From NCBI RefSeq assembly GCF_018343775.1, contig NZ_CP074349.1:1168001-1232000 (forward strand): a stretch of 64,000 nt of DNA. The letters are read 5' to 3'. Below the pieces are notes generated by a model, which had not been told where the DNA came from, ran no database searches, and saw only the letters and a program-made list of their open reading frames with translations. Source of the DNA: Pseudomonas cichorii (lineage in GTDB: Bacteria; Pseudomonadota; Gammaproteobacteria; Pseudomonadales; Pseudomonadaceae). Within the stretch, counting starts at the first letter, position 1. Every line of letters begins with the position of its first letter. Shown here in pieces: positions 55,954 through 63,014 of this stretch. The position numbers were made by a program, and so were the translations under genes.

Positions 55954-56964
55954 ATGAGCAACACAACCATTTATGTACAGGCCGGTGGCGGTTACGAGCG
56001 CGTTATTGTCGGTGACAGTGAAGTGCTGGCACCCAAGGCCGGGGAAATCACCGTGCGCCTGCACGCCAACTCCCTCAACTACCACGACTTCGCGGTGGTC
56101 AGCGGCATGTGGGGCCCCAGCGAGTCACGCATTCCGATGGCTGATGGTGCCGGTGTGGTCACGGCGGTGGGTGAGGGCGTCAGCGAGTTCAAGGTCGGGG
56201 ATTCGGTGGTCAGCACCTTCTTCCCGGACTGGATCAGCGGCGAGCCGCTGGTGGAAGGCTTCGTGACTGTCCCAGGCGATGGCATCGATGGCTATGCCCG
56301 TCAGCAAGTCACCGCCCGCGCAACCTCCTTCACCCTCGCACCGGTCGGCTACACCCACGCAGAAGCCTCGACCCTGACCACTGCGGGCCTGACCGCCTGG
56401 CGTGCGCTGATGAGCGATGGCGGCCTGAAGGCAGGTGACACCGTATTGGTCCAAGGCACCGGTGGTGTTTCGATATTCGCCCTGCAATTCGCCAAAATGG
56501 CGGGTGCCACCGTCATCGCCACATCCTCCAGCGACGAAAAACTGGAGCGCCTGAGCGCGCTGGGTGCCGATCACCTGATCAACTACCGCAAGGACAGCAC
56601 CTGGGGCGAAACTGCCCGTACCCTGACCGGTGGTCGTGGTGTCGATCACATCATCGAAGTCGGTGGCCCCTCGACGCTTGAGCAGTCCATGCAGGCGGCG
56701 CGTGTGGGCGGGCATATCTCGGTGATCGGCATTCTGACCGGCGTGGCCGGGCAACTGGCAGTCGTGCCGGCCCTGCTCAAGCAACTGCGCCTGCAAGGCG
56801 TACTGGTCGGCAGCCGAACCCAGCAGCAGGACATGATCCGTGCAATCGATGCCAACGGCATGCGCCCGGTCCTGGATCGCTCGTTCCCGCTGACCGATAT
56901 CGTCGAAGCATTCCGCTATCAGGAAACCAACCAGCACTTCGGCAAGATCACGCTGGATATCTGA
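55954..56964 (+). CDS. Medium-chain dehydrogenase/reductase (quinone-oxidoreductase-like)
   Basis: A 336-residue NAD(P)-dependent MDR protein with LHANSLNYHDFAVVSG, the AGLTAWRALM helix, and the nucleotide-binding VLVQGTGGVSIFALQFAKMAGATVIATSS. The catalytic and structural zinc ligands of classical alcohol dehydrogenases are absent (no GHE motif), so it belongs with zinc-independent members. GAAAGGAG precedes the ATG at 55954. It diverges from the PheC-like gene. The substrate is unknown. Confidence 0.85.
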   Translation: MSNTTIYVQAGGGYERVIVGDSEVLAPKAGEITVRLHANSLNYHDFAVVSGMWGPSESRIPMADGAGVVTAVGEGVSEFKVGDSVVSTFFPDWISGEPLVEGFVTVPGDGIDGYARQQVTARATSFTLAPVGYTHAEASTLTTAGLTAWRALMSDGGLKAGDTVLVQGTGGVSIFALQFAKMAGATVIATSSSDEKLERLSALGADHLINYRKDSTWGETARTLTGGRGVDHIIEVGGPSTLEQSMQAARVGGHISVIGILTGVAGQLAVVPALLKQLRLQGVLVGSRTQQQDMIRAIDANGMRPVLDRSFPLTDIVEAFRYQETNQHFGKITLDI

Positions 56965-56976
56965 TCGGCTTGGGCG

Positions 56977-57636
56977 TTATGTGTAGGTTTCTTCCAGAGT
57001 TGTGAGCTGTTCTTCGATAGTCGTCATCAGGGTTTCCCAATCGGCCTGGGTTCTTTGCCAGGCCTCTCCCTCATGCACATAGAGAAAGTCCACGATGGTG
57101 TGAGTGACCTTACCTTTGCCCACGGCCCCGAACGCCTCGGCACTCAGCGCCCGCGCCAGCATCTCAAGCTCGGCGGCATGGTTCAGCCAGCGCCAGTGGC
57201 TTTTGATCACCACCTTGTCCAGCAGAATGCACTGCTTTTTGAATGCCCTCAGCGCCAGACCCAGCGGGCTGGCGCTGAGCAACGAATCGATCTGACGCAC
57301 ATTATTACCGGCCTTCAGCTCGGCATTGGGGCCGAAAAACCATTCGTTGAACCCGATCTCGATCTCCCGGAACGCCACACTGGCATCCCAGATAACCCCA
57401 AGTGCCTTGTGCTGACGCACGTCCTGCTTCCACGAACCATAAGCCTTGAACGCGACCCCCGCGATCCCTATGACTGCCAGGGCCTCGATCAGAGAAGAGG
57501 CCGAATAAATGACAAAGTAAGCATCTGCCGTCCGCACAGGATGGGTACCGGAAGCCGCGCTGTAATAAGTCGCCGCAACCACCACCATCAGCGCGAAACA
57601 GGCACTGTAGAACCCGAAGGCATAAGGGTCTTTCAT
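56977..57636 (-). CDS. Two-helix membrane protein of unknown function
   Basis: A 219-residue protein with two N-terminal membrane helices (about 7-27, FYSACFALMVVVAATYYSA; about 44-64, SSLIEALAVIGIAGVAFKAYG). A roughly 150-residue soluble, mainly helical tail follows (KQDVRQHKALGVIWDAS, FNEWFFGPNAELKAGNNVRQ, WRWLNHAAELEMLARAL). I do not recognise the family. It is convergent with the oxidoreductase and is the nearest gene to the CRISPR island, which by itself is weak evidence of any link. The start at 57636 (MKDPYAF) is chosen for the membrane segment. Confidence 0.6.
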   Translation of the reverse strand: MKDPYAFGFYSACFALMVVVAATYYSAASGTHPVRTADAYFVIYSASSLIEALAVIGIAGVAFKAYGSWKQDVRQHKALGVIWDASVAFREIEIGFNEWFFGPNAELKAGNNVRQIDSLLSASPLGLALRAFKKQCILLDKVVIKSHWRWLNHAAELEMLARALSAEAFGAVGKGKVTHTIVDFLYVHEGEAWQRTQADWETLMTTIEEQLTTLEETYT

Positions 57637-57748
57637 TATTATTCTTGCCCCCATCAGTCAAGGTGGTTAGAGCATCAACCGCTTAAATGATGGGTTTGAG
57701 GGTAGTCGAGAGTGGGAGTGTTTGCCGCTGAGATATCTGGGTGAGTAC

Positions 57749-57766
57749 GGGCGGATTTATCCGCGA
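57749..57766. repeat. Truncated REPIN half
   Basis: GGGCGGATTTATCCGCGA matches the left unit of the REPIN at 21359, and the match continues outward through GACGTCACTGAA (GACGTCATTGAA in the other copy). The opposing right unit is missing, so this is half of a REPIN. Confidence 0.65.
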
Positions 57767-58024
57767 GACGTCACTGAAGACAATGAATTTCATGTGATGA
57801 AAGGTTCATCCCGCAGACCCAACCCCGTGGGAGGGTCCTTGGCCGCGACAGCTTTCACACAAAATATGTCCGGAAATGGAGCTTTCCAGGCTGTCATGTC
57901 GCAATTTCCGTTTTTTAGCGACACGTTATTGGGTCATGTCGTTGGCGACGACCTATCAAAAAGCACGGCGCTGTCGCAGCATATGAATATCTGGCCACGG
58001 CAGACAGGAATGAACCCTTTTCTG
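57767..58024. other. Non-coding stretch before the CRISPR leader
   Basis: A 258-bp region with no recognisable gene. A 107-codon frame (57722-58045) crosses it but runs into the leader and resembles nothing I know. TGTCGC/GCGACA around AATTTCCGTTTTTTA (57897-57924) can form a weak hairpin. I found no cas-gene remnant by eye. Confidence 0.45.
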
Positions 58025-58155
58025 ACCCTCTTTTTTTCACCATAGGTTCGTCCTTTAAAAATCAAAGACTTACAAAACTTGATAAAAAAAGGGGTAAAAC
58101 GGCTGCAAGCGCATATTTTTCTTTGAAAACGGAGGGTTATCGAGGAGAGTGTCTA
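58025..58155 (+). promoter_or_regulatory. Left CRISPR leader with IHF site
   Basis: A 131-bp A+T-rich sequence directly before the first repeat. AATCAAAGACTTA at 58060-58072 fits the IHF consensus WATCAA-N4-TTR and lies 83 nt from the first repeat. IHF-bound leaders are needed for spacer integration in type I-E and I-F systems. The whole segment is mirrored, inverted, at 58541-58671 with about 16 mismatches and no gaps by hand alignment. Confidence 0.75.
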
Positions 58156-58540
58156 CTTCACTGCCGTATAGGCAGCTCAGAAACAGGTCGAAGCCAAACA
58201 GCAAGCAGAACGCATCTTCACTGCCGTATAGGCAGCTCAGAAACACAGCATGCCGTGGCGCTGGCCGCGCTGGTGCTTCACTGCCGTATAGGCAGCTCAG
58301 AAATGACGGAATGCCAAGGCCAGCAACTGGAACGCCTTCACTGCCGTATAGGCAGCTCAGAAAAAGGATGAAGCCATAGAGCGCTGAATGCGCAACTTCA
58401 CTGCCGTATAGGCAGCTCAGAAAAAGGATGAAGCCATAGAGCGCTGAATGCGCAACTTCACTGCCGTATAGGCAGCTCAGAAAGACAAAGGTGTTCATCA
58501 AAGCCGACAAGGGTCCTTCACTGCCTATACGGCAGTGAAG
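58156..58540 (+). CRISPR. Orphan type I-F-like CRISPR array, six spacers
   Basis: Six identical 28-nt repeats start at 58156, 58216, 58276, 58336, 58396 and 58456, exactly 60 apart, with six 32-nt spacers. Each repeat is CTTCA, stem CTGCC, loop GTATA, stem GGCAG, tail CTCAGAAA, which matches known I-F repeats (recognised by Cas6f/Csy4) apart from the first base and one tail base. Spacers 4 and 5 are identical. The last element (58516-58540) is not a normal repeat but a 25-bp palindrome, CTTCACTGCC-TATAC-GGCAGTGAAG. No cas gene is present in the window, so any function would need Cas proteins in trans. Confidence 0.95.
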
Positions 58541-58671
58541 AAGACACTCTGCTCGATAACTCTCCGTATTCAAAGAAAAATATGCGTTTGAGGCCGTTTT
58601 ACCCCTTTTTTCATCACGCTTTGTAAGTGATTGATTTTTAAAGGATGAACCCAATGTGAAAAAAAGAGGGT
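58541..58671 (-). promoter_or_regulatory. Right CRISPR leader, inverted, with IHF site
   Basis: Reading the minus strand, this 131-bp segment matches the left leader at about 88% and abuts the palindromic repeat, whose minus-strand reading begins with the canonical first 20 repeat bases. AATCAATCACTTA (minus strand, 58624-58636) fits the IHF consensus and lies 83 nt from that repeat, exactly as on the left. Two leaders therefore face one array. Confidence 0.75.
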
Positions 58672-58678
58672 CCAGAAA

Positions 58679-58706
58679 CTTCACGGCCGCACAGGCCGCT
58701 CAGAAA
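58679..58706 (+). repeat. Solitary diverged CRISPR repeat
   Basis: CTTCACGGCCGCACAGGCCG followed by CTCAGAAA aligns over all 28 positions with the array repeat. The stem CTGCC/GGCAG has become CGGCC/GGCCG (a compensated pair change) and the loop GTATA is now GCACA. The 5' CTTCA and the 3' CTCAGAAA are unchanged. It lies 7 bp outside the right leader, in the array's orientation, with no spacer or second repeat beside it. Confidence 0.75.
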
Positions 58707-58943
58707 ATCGACTCAGGCAGGCATCGATGGAAACCGCGACCAGTCGCCAGCAAGCTGTCTCCCACGGTGCTCTGACCTTAACGCATACAGAGCCAATTCA
58801 TTCGCGAAAGGTGTTTGAATACGGCTTTCCCGGATGAATCCGGTCCTGCATATGTTTGAAGGCCACCCTGCACAAACCTTCTAGACTTCCCGTCTCCCAT
58901 ACGCGATAACACTCAACCCGACCCCAAACCCTGTAAGCCCACC
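58707..58943. other. Intergenic region with diverged REP copies
   Basis: Between the solitary repeat and the AraC gene. TCGCCAGCAAGCTGTCTCCC (58744) is a diverged second-type REP. CCAATTCATTCGCGAAA (about 58793) and the inverted CCGGATGAATCCGGTCCTGC (about 58830) form a degraded REPIN. No gene seen. Confidence 0.55.
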
Positions 58944-59786
58944 ATGACTCAGAGCAACTGGATCAATCTTGCTCAGGACCGCGACACCGGTATCGAGACG
59001 TTGCATGCCCATTTCCAGGGGAATGCTCATGTCTACGATCCGCATTGGCATGACAGTTATCTGGTGGGTGTCACGGAGCAAGGGGTGCAGCAGTTTCATT
59101 GTCGGCGGCAGCGTTATGCCTGTACGCCGGGGCAGGTGTTCATGCTGGAGCCGGGGGAGATTCATGATGGGGATGCGCCAAGCGCAGACGGTTTTACGTA
59201 CCGGATGCTTTACCTCGACCCGGACTGGGTGGCCCGTGAGTTGCCCTCGCTGTTTGAAGACGCGCCGGATGGCTATCAACTCGGTTTCGCCAGCACCCTG
59301 GCAAGCGACTTGCGACTGACCAACGCCACTCTTTTTGCCTTTGCCGCGCTGCATGGGCAGGAAACACGCTTGTTCCGGCAAAGCGCGCTCGATGGATTGC
59401 TGGAGCGGCTGACCGGCAATCTGCGCTGGCGGCTTCGGCAGAATCAGGACCCGCGTCTGCCGCAGGTTGCCTTGCGCGCCCGTGATTATCTGCATGCCAA
59501 CTTTCGACGCGATCTTGGCCTTGATGAACTGGCTCAGGTCTGTGGTGTGGATCGTTTTCGTTTGAGTCGTGCCTTCAAGTCGGCATTTGGCTTGCCGCCC
59601 CATGCCTATCTTGTGCAACTGCGTCTGGCCCAGGCCCGAAGGATGCTGGCTGCCGGAGCGTTGCCCGTCCAGGTTGCCAGCGACCTGGGTTTTGCCGATC
59701 AGAGCCACCTGGGCCGATGGTTTCTGCGTGCCAACGGCATGACGCCATCAGCCTATCGAAACCGCTGCACGGATCTTCCAGACTAA
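58944..59786 (+). CDS. AraC-family transcriptional regulator
   Basis: A 280-residue regulator with an N-terminal cupin sensor (about 10-130, DPHWHDSYLVGVTEQGVQQF and MLEPGEIHDG) and a C-terminal double HTH (about 175-275, LGLDELAQVCGVDRFRLSRAFK and VASDLGFADQSHLGRWF). It lies 50 bp upstream of a LysE-family exporter on the same strand, a common pairing, and so probably controls that exporter. The inducer is unknown. Confidence 0.9.
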   Translation: MTQSNWINLAQDRDTGIETLHAHFQGNAHVYDPHWHDSYLVGVTEQGVQQFHCRRQRYACTPGQVFMLEPGEIHDGDAPSADGFTYRMLYLDPDWVARELPSLFEDAPDGYQLGFASTLASDLRLTNATLFAFAALHGQETRLFRQSALDGLLERLTGNLRWRLRQNQDPRLPQVALRARDYLHANFRRDLGLDELAQVCGVDRFRLSRAFKSAFGLPPHAYLVQLRLAQARRMLAAGALPVQVASDLGFADQSHLGRWFLRANGMTPSAYRNRCTDLPD

Positions 59787-59836
59787 GGCTGCATACCGGG
59801 CGAGCATGAGCACATCCCGCTTCTGGAGTTGTGCTC

Positions 59837-60403
59837 ATGTTGTCCTTCCTGTTGTTTGCCTTTGTTTCCTCGATTACCCCAGGCCCGACCAATATTCTGG
59901 TCCTGAGCAACAGCGCCCGTTATGGCCTGCGCGCCAGCCTGCCGATCATTTTCGGTGGCTGCATGGGCGCGGCGGCATTGGTGCTGGTGGTCGGGACTGG
60001 TGTGGGACGTTCTCTGGTGCAGATACCGGGTGCCCATCAGGTGATGGCAACCATCGGTGTGCTCTGGCTGACCTGGCTGGCATGGAAGATTTTCAACAGC
60101 GCCAGCACCATCGAGCAGGACGACAAACAGCAACGGCTCGGTTTTATCGGCGCGGCAGGCCTGCAAGTGGTCAACCCCAAAACATGGATGATGGCGCTGG
60201 CAGTCGTCAGTGTCTTCAGCCAGGGCACGGTGGTCGATCTGGCGCTGGTGTTCTTTCTGGTATCGCTGCCCTGTATGAGTTGCTGGGCATTGCTGGGCCT
60301 TGGATCGGCGCGGCTGCTCAAGTCCGGGCAGGCCATGCAGCGGTTGAACCGTGGCATGGCGGTGCTATTGCTGGTGTCGGCGTGGGCCGGGTTTTTGCGT
60401 TGA
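59837..60403 (+). CDS. LysE/RhtB-family amino-acid exporter
   Basis: A 188-residue inner-membrane protein with about five or six helices and the N-terminal signature FVSSITPGPTNILVLSNSARYG. The later block GAAGLQVVNPKTWMMAL is also family-typical. The ATG at 59837 is used; the TTG at 59831 adds two residues. LysE proteins export amino acids or related compounds. The D-amino-acid-type lyase and RidA nearby hint at amino-acid metabolism, though the operons are separate. Confidence 0.88.
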   Translation: MLSFLLFAFVSSITPGPTNILVLSNSARYGLRASLPIIFGGCMGAAALVLVVGTGVGRSLVQIPGAHQVMATIGVLWLTWLAWKIFNSASTIEQDDKQQRLGFIGAAGLQVVNPKTWMMALAVVSVFSQGTVVDLALVFFLVSLPCMSCWALLGLGSARLLKSGQAMQRLNRGMAVLLLVSAWAGFLR

Positions 60404-60405
60404 AG

Positions 60406-60801
60406 TCAGCTTCCACACCGCGCAACCGCCTCGATTTCAATCAGATACCCATGATGCAAAACCGGCACGGGCACCACCGCGCGTGCCGGGCGATGTTGGC
60501 CCAGGTAGCGGGCATAGAGCTGATCGAATGCGGGCCAGTGTTCGATGCCGACGATATAGACGGTCACCTTCAGAAGATCATCTGCACCACTGTCAGCCTT
60601 TTCGAGAATCGCCAGCAGGTTATTCAGGACAATGGCGGCCTGGACCTCGAAAGGCTCGTCGACACTGTGGCTGCCATCGGCGCGTACCGGTAACTGGCCG
60701 GACACCCACAACAAGCCTTGATGACGCACGGCCTGTGAATAGTGCCCGCCCGGTGCCGCAGCATTCGGGGTGTGGATCAGGTCGATCGGATTACCAGCCA
60801 T
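60406..60801 (-). CDS. RidA-family enamine/imine deaminase
   Basis: A 131-residue RidA/YjgF protein that hydrolyses reactive enamines and imines made by PLP enzymes. The markers are GGHYSQAVRHQGLLWVSGQLP and the catalytic-site region PARAVVPVPVLHHGYLIEIEAVA (in pieces), with the conserved Arg and Glu in place. Its start overlaps the 3' end of the PLP lyase gene by 11 bp, so the two are translationally linked and probably work on the same substrate. Confidence 0.9.
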   Translation of the reverse strand: MAGNPIDLIHTPNAAAPGGHYSQAVRHQGLLWVSGQLPVRADGSHSVDEPFEVQAAIVLNNLLAILEKADSGADDLLKVTVYIVGIEHWPAFDQLYARYLGQHRPARAVVPVPVLHHGYLIEIEAVARCGS

Positions 60802-61927
60802 GCAGACGACTCCAGATGTGCGTTTCGCCATTGGCATCAAGGGCGTGGTAATGAGGAAATTGCGCACCCGTCGCACAGGCGTGGTTTGGCAGAATGCGCA
60901 GGCGGCTGCCTATGGGGAAGAGGGCGGTCAGGTCGCCGTTTGCGGGTGTTTGCAGAGTCACGATGCCGTGTTCCTGATTAGCGCTGTGCAGCAGGGTGCC
61001 GTCGATCCATTGGCCGTCTTCGCTGCACACTTGGCCATAGCCGAAATCCTGTTGTTGGCGCTGGGTGCCACGGTCGCGGCTCATGGCCATCCAGCCCGAG
61101 TCGGTAATCACCCAGCCCTTGTCCAGTTGATGGCCGATGACCGTGGTCAGCACGCTCAAGGCCAGCTCATCGGCCTGGCACACGCCGACGTTATGCATCA
61201 CCAGATCAAAGAACACATACACCCCGGCGCGCACTTCGGTGACGCCTTGCAGATCGGCAGCCGACAGCGCCGTGGGCGTCGAGCCGATACTCACTTGCGG
61301 GCACGGCAGACCTGCCGCCCGAATCCGCTCGGCGGCGCTGACACATTGATAACGCTCTTGCTCGGCCAACCGTTGCAGGGCTTCGGCGGTGTTCAGTTCA
61401 TAGCTGGAACCGGCATGAGTCATGACTCCGACGAGCCGCATGCCGCCGTCATGCAGCACCTTCGCCACTTCGATCAGCACACTGTCGTCATACTGGATCC
61501 CCGAGCGATGGCCATCACTGTCGATCTCGATCCAGACGTCCAGCACTTCACCTTGCGCCTGGCCAAAAGCAACGATTGCCCGGGCACCGGCAACGCTGTC
61601 AGTGATGATGCTCAGTGCGCAGCCCTGACGTTTGAGCGCCAGCGCTTGAGGTAACTTGCCGGGAGCCATGGCGACCGCATAGAGAATGTCAGTGATCCCG
61701 GCCGCAAAGCAGTGCTCGGCTTCTTTCAGGGTCGACACCGTGACACCACTGGCACCCGCCGCTATCTGCGCCTCGATCACCGGCAGGCATTTGCTGGTTT
61801 TCACATGAGGTCGCAGACGAACGCCCAGGCTGTCCATACGTTGCTGCATGCGCTGAATATTGCGCTGCATTCTGGCCACATCAATGATCGCGGCAGGTGT
61901 TTCCAGGCTGGAGAGGGCGTTGGGCAT
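60791..61927 (-). CDS. DSD1/D-threonine-aldolase-family PLP enzyme
   Basis: A 378-residue alanine-racemase-fold PLP enzyme. The PLP lysine is in LRPHVKTSKCLPVIEAQ, and the C-terminal metal ligands are in LPNHACATGAQF (His-x-Cys). This fits D-threonine aldolase or D-serine dehydratase (DSD1 type). The overlapping RidA gene favours a dehydratase or deaminase, which releases an imine; an aldolase would not. It diverges from a LysR regulator, its likely controller. Confidence 0.85.
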   Translation of the reverse strand: MPNALSSLETPAAIIDVARMQRNIQRMQQRMDSLGVRLRPHVKTSKCLPVIEAQIAAGASGVTVSTLKEAEHCFAAGITDILYAVAMAPGKLPQALALKRQGCALSIITDSVAGARAIVAFGQAQGEVLDVWIEIDSDGHRSGIQYDDSVLIEVAKVLHDGGMRLVGVMTHAGSSYELNTAEALQRLAEQERYQCVSAAERIRAAGLPCPQVSIGSTPTALSAADLQGVTEVRAGVYVFFDLVMHNVGVCQADELALSVLTTVIGHQLDKGWVITDSGWMAMSRDRGTQRQQQDFGYGQVCSEDGQWIDGTLLHSANQEHGIVTLQTPANGDLTALFPIGSRLRILPNHACATGAQFPHYHALDANGETHIWSRLHGW

Positions 61928-62023
61928 GATCGGTTCTCGAAGGGAGGCTGACGGTTCTCACTCTACTGATTGATCGTAAGTCCATGGTTAAATAAGACGT
62001 CACTTATGATTAAGTAAAATTGA

Positions 62024-62905
62024 ATGATCACCATCGAAGACCTGCGCCTGGCCGTGACTCTGGCGCGCTCCGAATCCCTGAGCGCAGCCGCCAGAACTCT
62101 CAATGTTTCACCGCCTGCGCTGTCCATGCGCTTGCGCAAGCTGGAGGCTTTGCTGGGGGCCCGCCTGGCCAGTCGGGATGCCCGGCGCTTGAGCCTCACG
62201 GCAGAAGGTGAGCGTTTTGCCAGAGAAAGCGCGATATTGCTGGAGCGTCTGGAAGCGCTGCCCGAGTCTTTCAAGCAGCCTGACGACCAACTGACAGGCA
62301 CCCTGCGGCTCGCTGCGCCCTTCGGCTACGGTCGCCAACGCATTGCGCCATTGCTGGCGCGTTTTGCGAAGCTGCATCCGGGGTTGCGTCTGCACCTGGA
62401 TCTGCGCGAAACACCCTGGCCGGATCGTCATGACAGCGATGCCGTGATCCATATCGGCAGCATCAATGACAGCTCATGGGTTGCCCGCACGCTGGTGCAA
62501 AACGAGCGTTGGCTGTGTGCCAGCCCGCAGTACCTGAAAACCCATGGCGTGCCCCAGAGCCCGGCCGAACTGGCGAACCACCGCTGTATCTGCATTCGCG
62601 AGAATGAGGAAGATGTCACGCTCTGGCACCTGCGCAAACAGACGGCCCGGCATACGGTGCGTATCGAACCCGCCATGCTCTGCAACGATGGCAGTGTTGC
62701 CCGCCGCTGGGCCGAGCAGGATCAAGGACTGGTTCTGCGCTCCGAGTGGGACGTGAGCGACGCTATCCAGGCCGGCGCTCTGGTCCGGGTACTGGCCGAC
62801 TGGTCCTTCGAGAGCGCACCCATTCTGTTGCTGGTGCCGTCACGCAAACACCGCAATGCGAGGATGCAGGCGCTAGTGGGGTTTCTTGAAGAGTCGTTGA
62901 AGTGA
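62024..62905 (+). CDS. LysR-family transcriptional regulator
   Basis: A 293-residue LTTR with N-terminal HTH (about 1-60, DLRLAVTLARSESLSAAARTL and VSPPALSMRLRKLEALLGARL) and an effector-binding domain (about 90-290). It starts 96 bp from the divergent DSD1-type gene, the usual arrangement for a regulator of its neighbour, with the A+T-rich gap (61928-62023) as the likely operator region. Confidence 0.9.
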   Translation: MITIEDLRLAVTLARSESLSAAARTLNVSPPALSMRLRKLEALLGARLASRDARRLSLTAEGERFARESAILLERLEALPESFKQPDDQLTGTLRLAAPFGYGRQRIAPLLARFAKLHPGLRLHLDLRETPWPDRHDSDAVIHIGSINDSSWVARTLVQNERWLCASPQYLKTHGVPQSPAELANHRCICIRENEEDVTLWHLRKQTARHTVRIEPAMLCNDGSVARRWAEQDQGLVLRSEWDVSDAIQAGALVRVLADWSFESAPILLLVPSRKHRNARMQALVGFLEESLK

Positions 62906-63014
62906 GTGATTGTTCTTAAAGATGACTGATCTCACGCCGATATCGCTGTAACTTCAGTCACCGCTCAGCCCAATCCCGCAGGATGCGCAGAGCTTCCATC
63001 ATGGACGAACATCA

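Noticed and set aside
57722..58045. A 107-codon plus-strand frame before the CRISPR array
   Set aside because: It starts in a REP element, ends inside the leader, has no ribosome site and resembles no protein I know.
58025..58671. The inverted arms as the terminal repeats of a transposon
   Set aside because: There is no transposase between them, and the arms fit CRISPR leaders (IHF site, direct contact with repeats) better than transposon ends.
58070..58684. A 204-codon minus-strand frame with tandem FLSCLYGSE repeats
   Set aside because: It is the CRISPR array read as protein: the 60-nt period is a multiple of three and the repeats lack stops in this frame.
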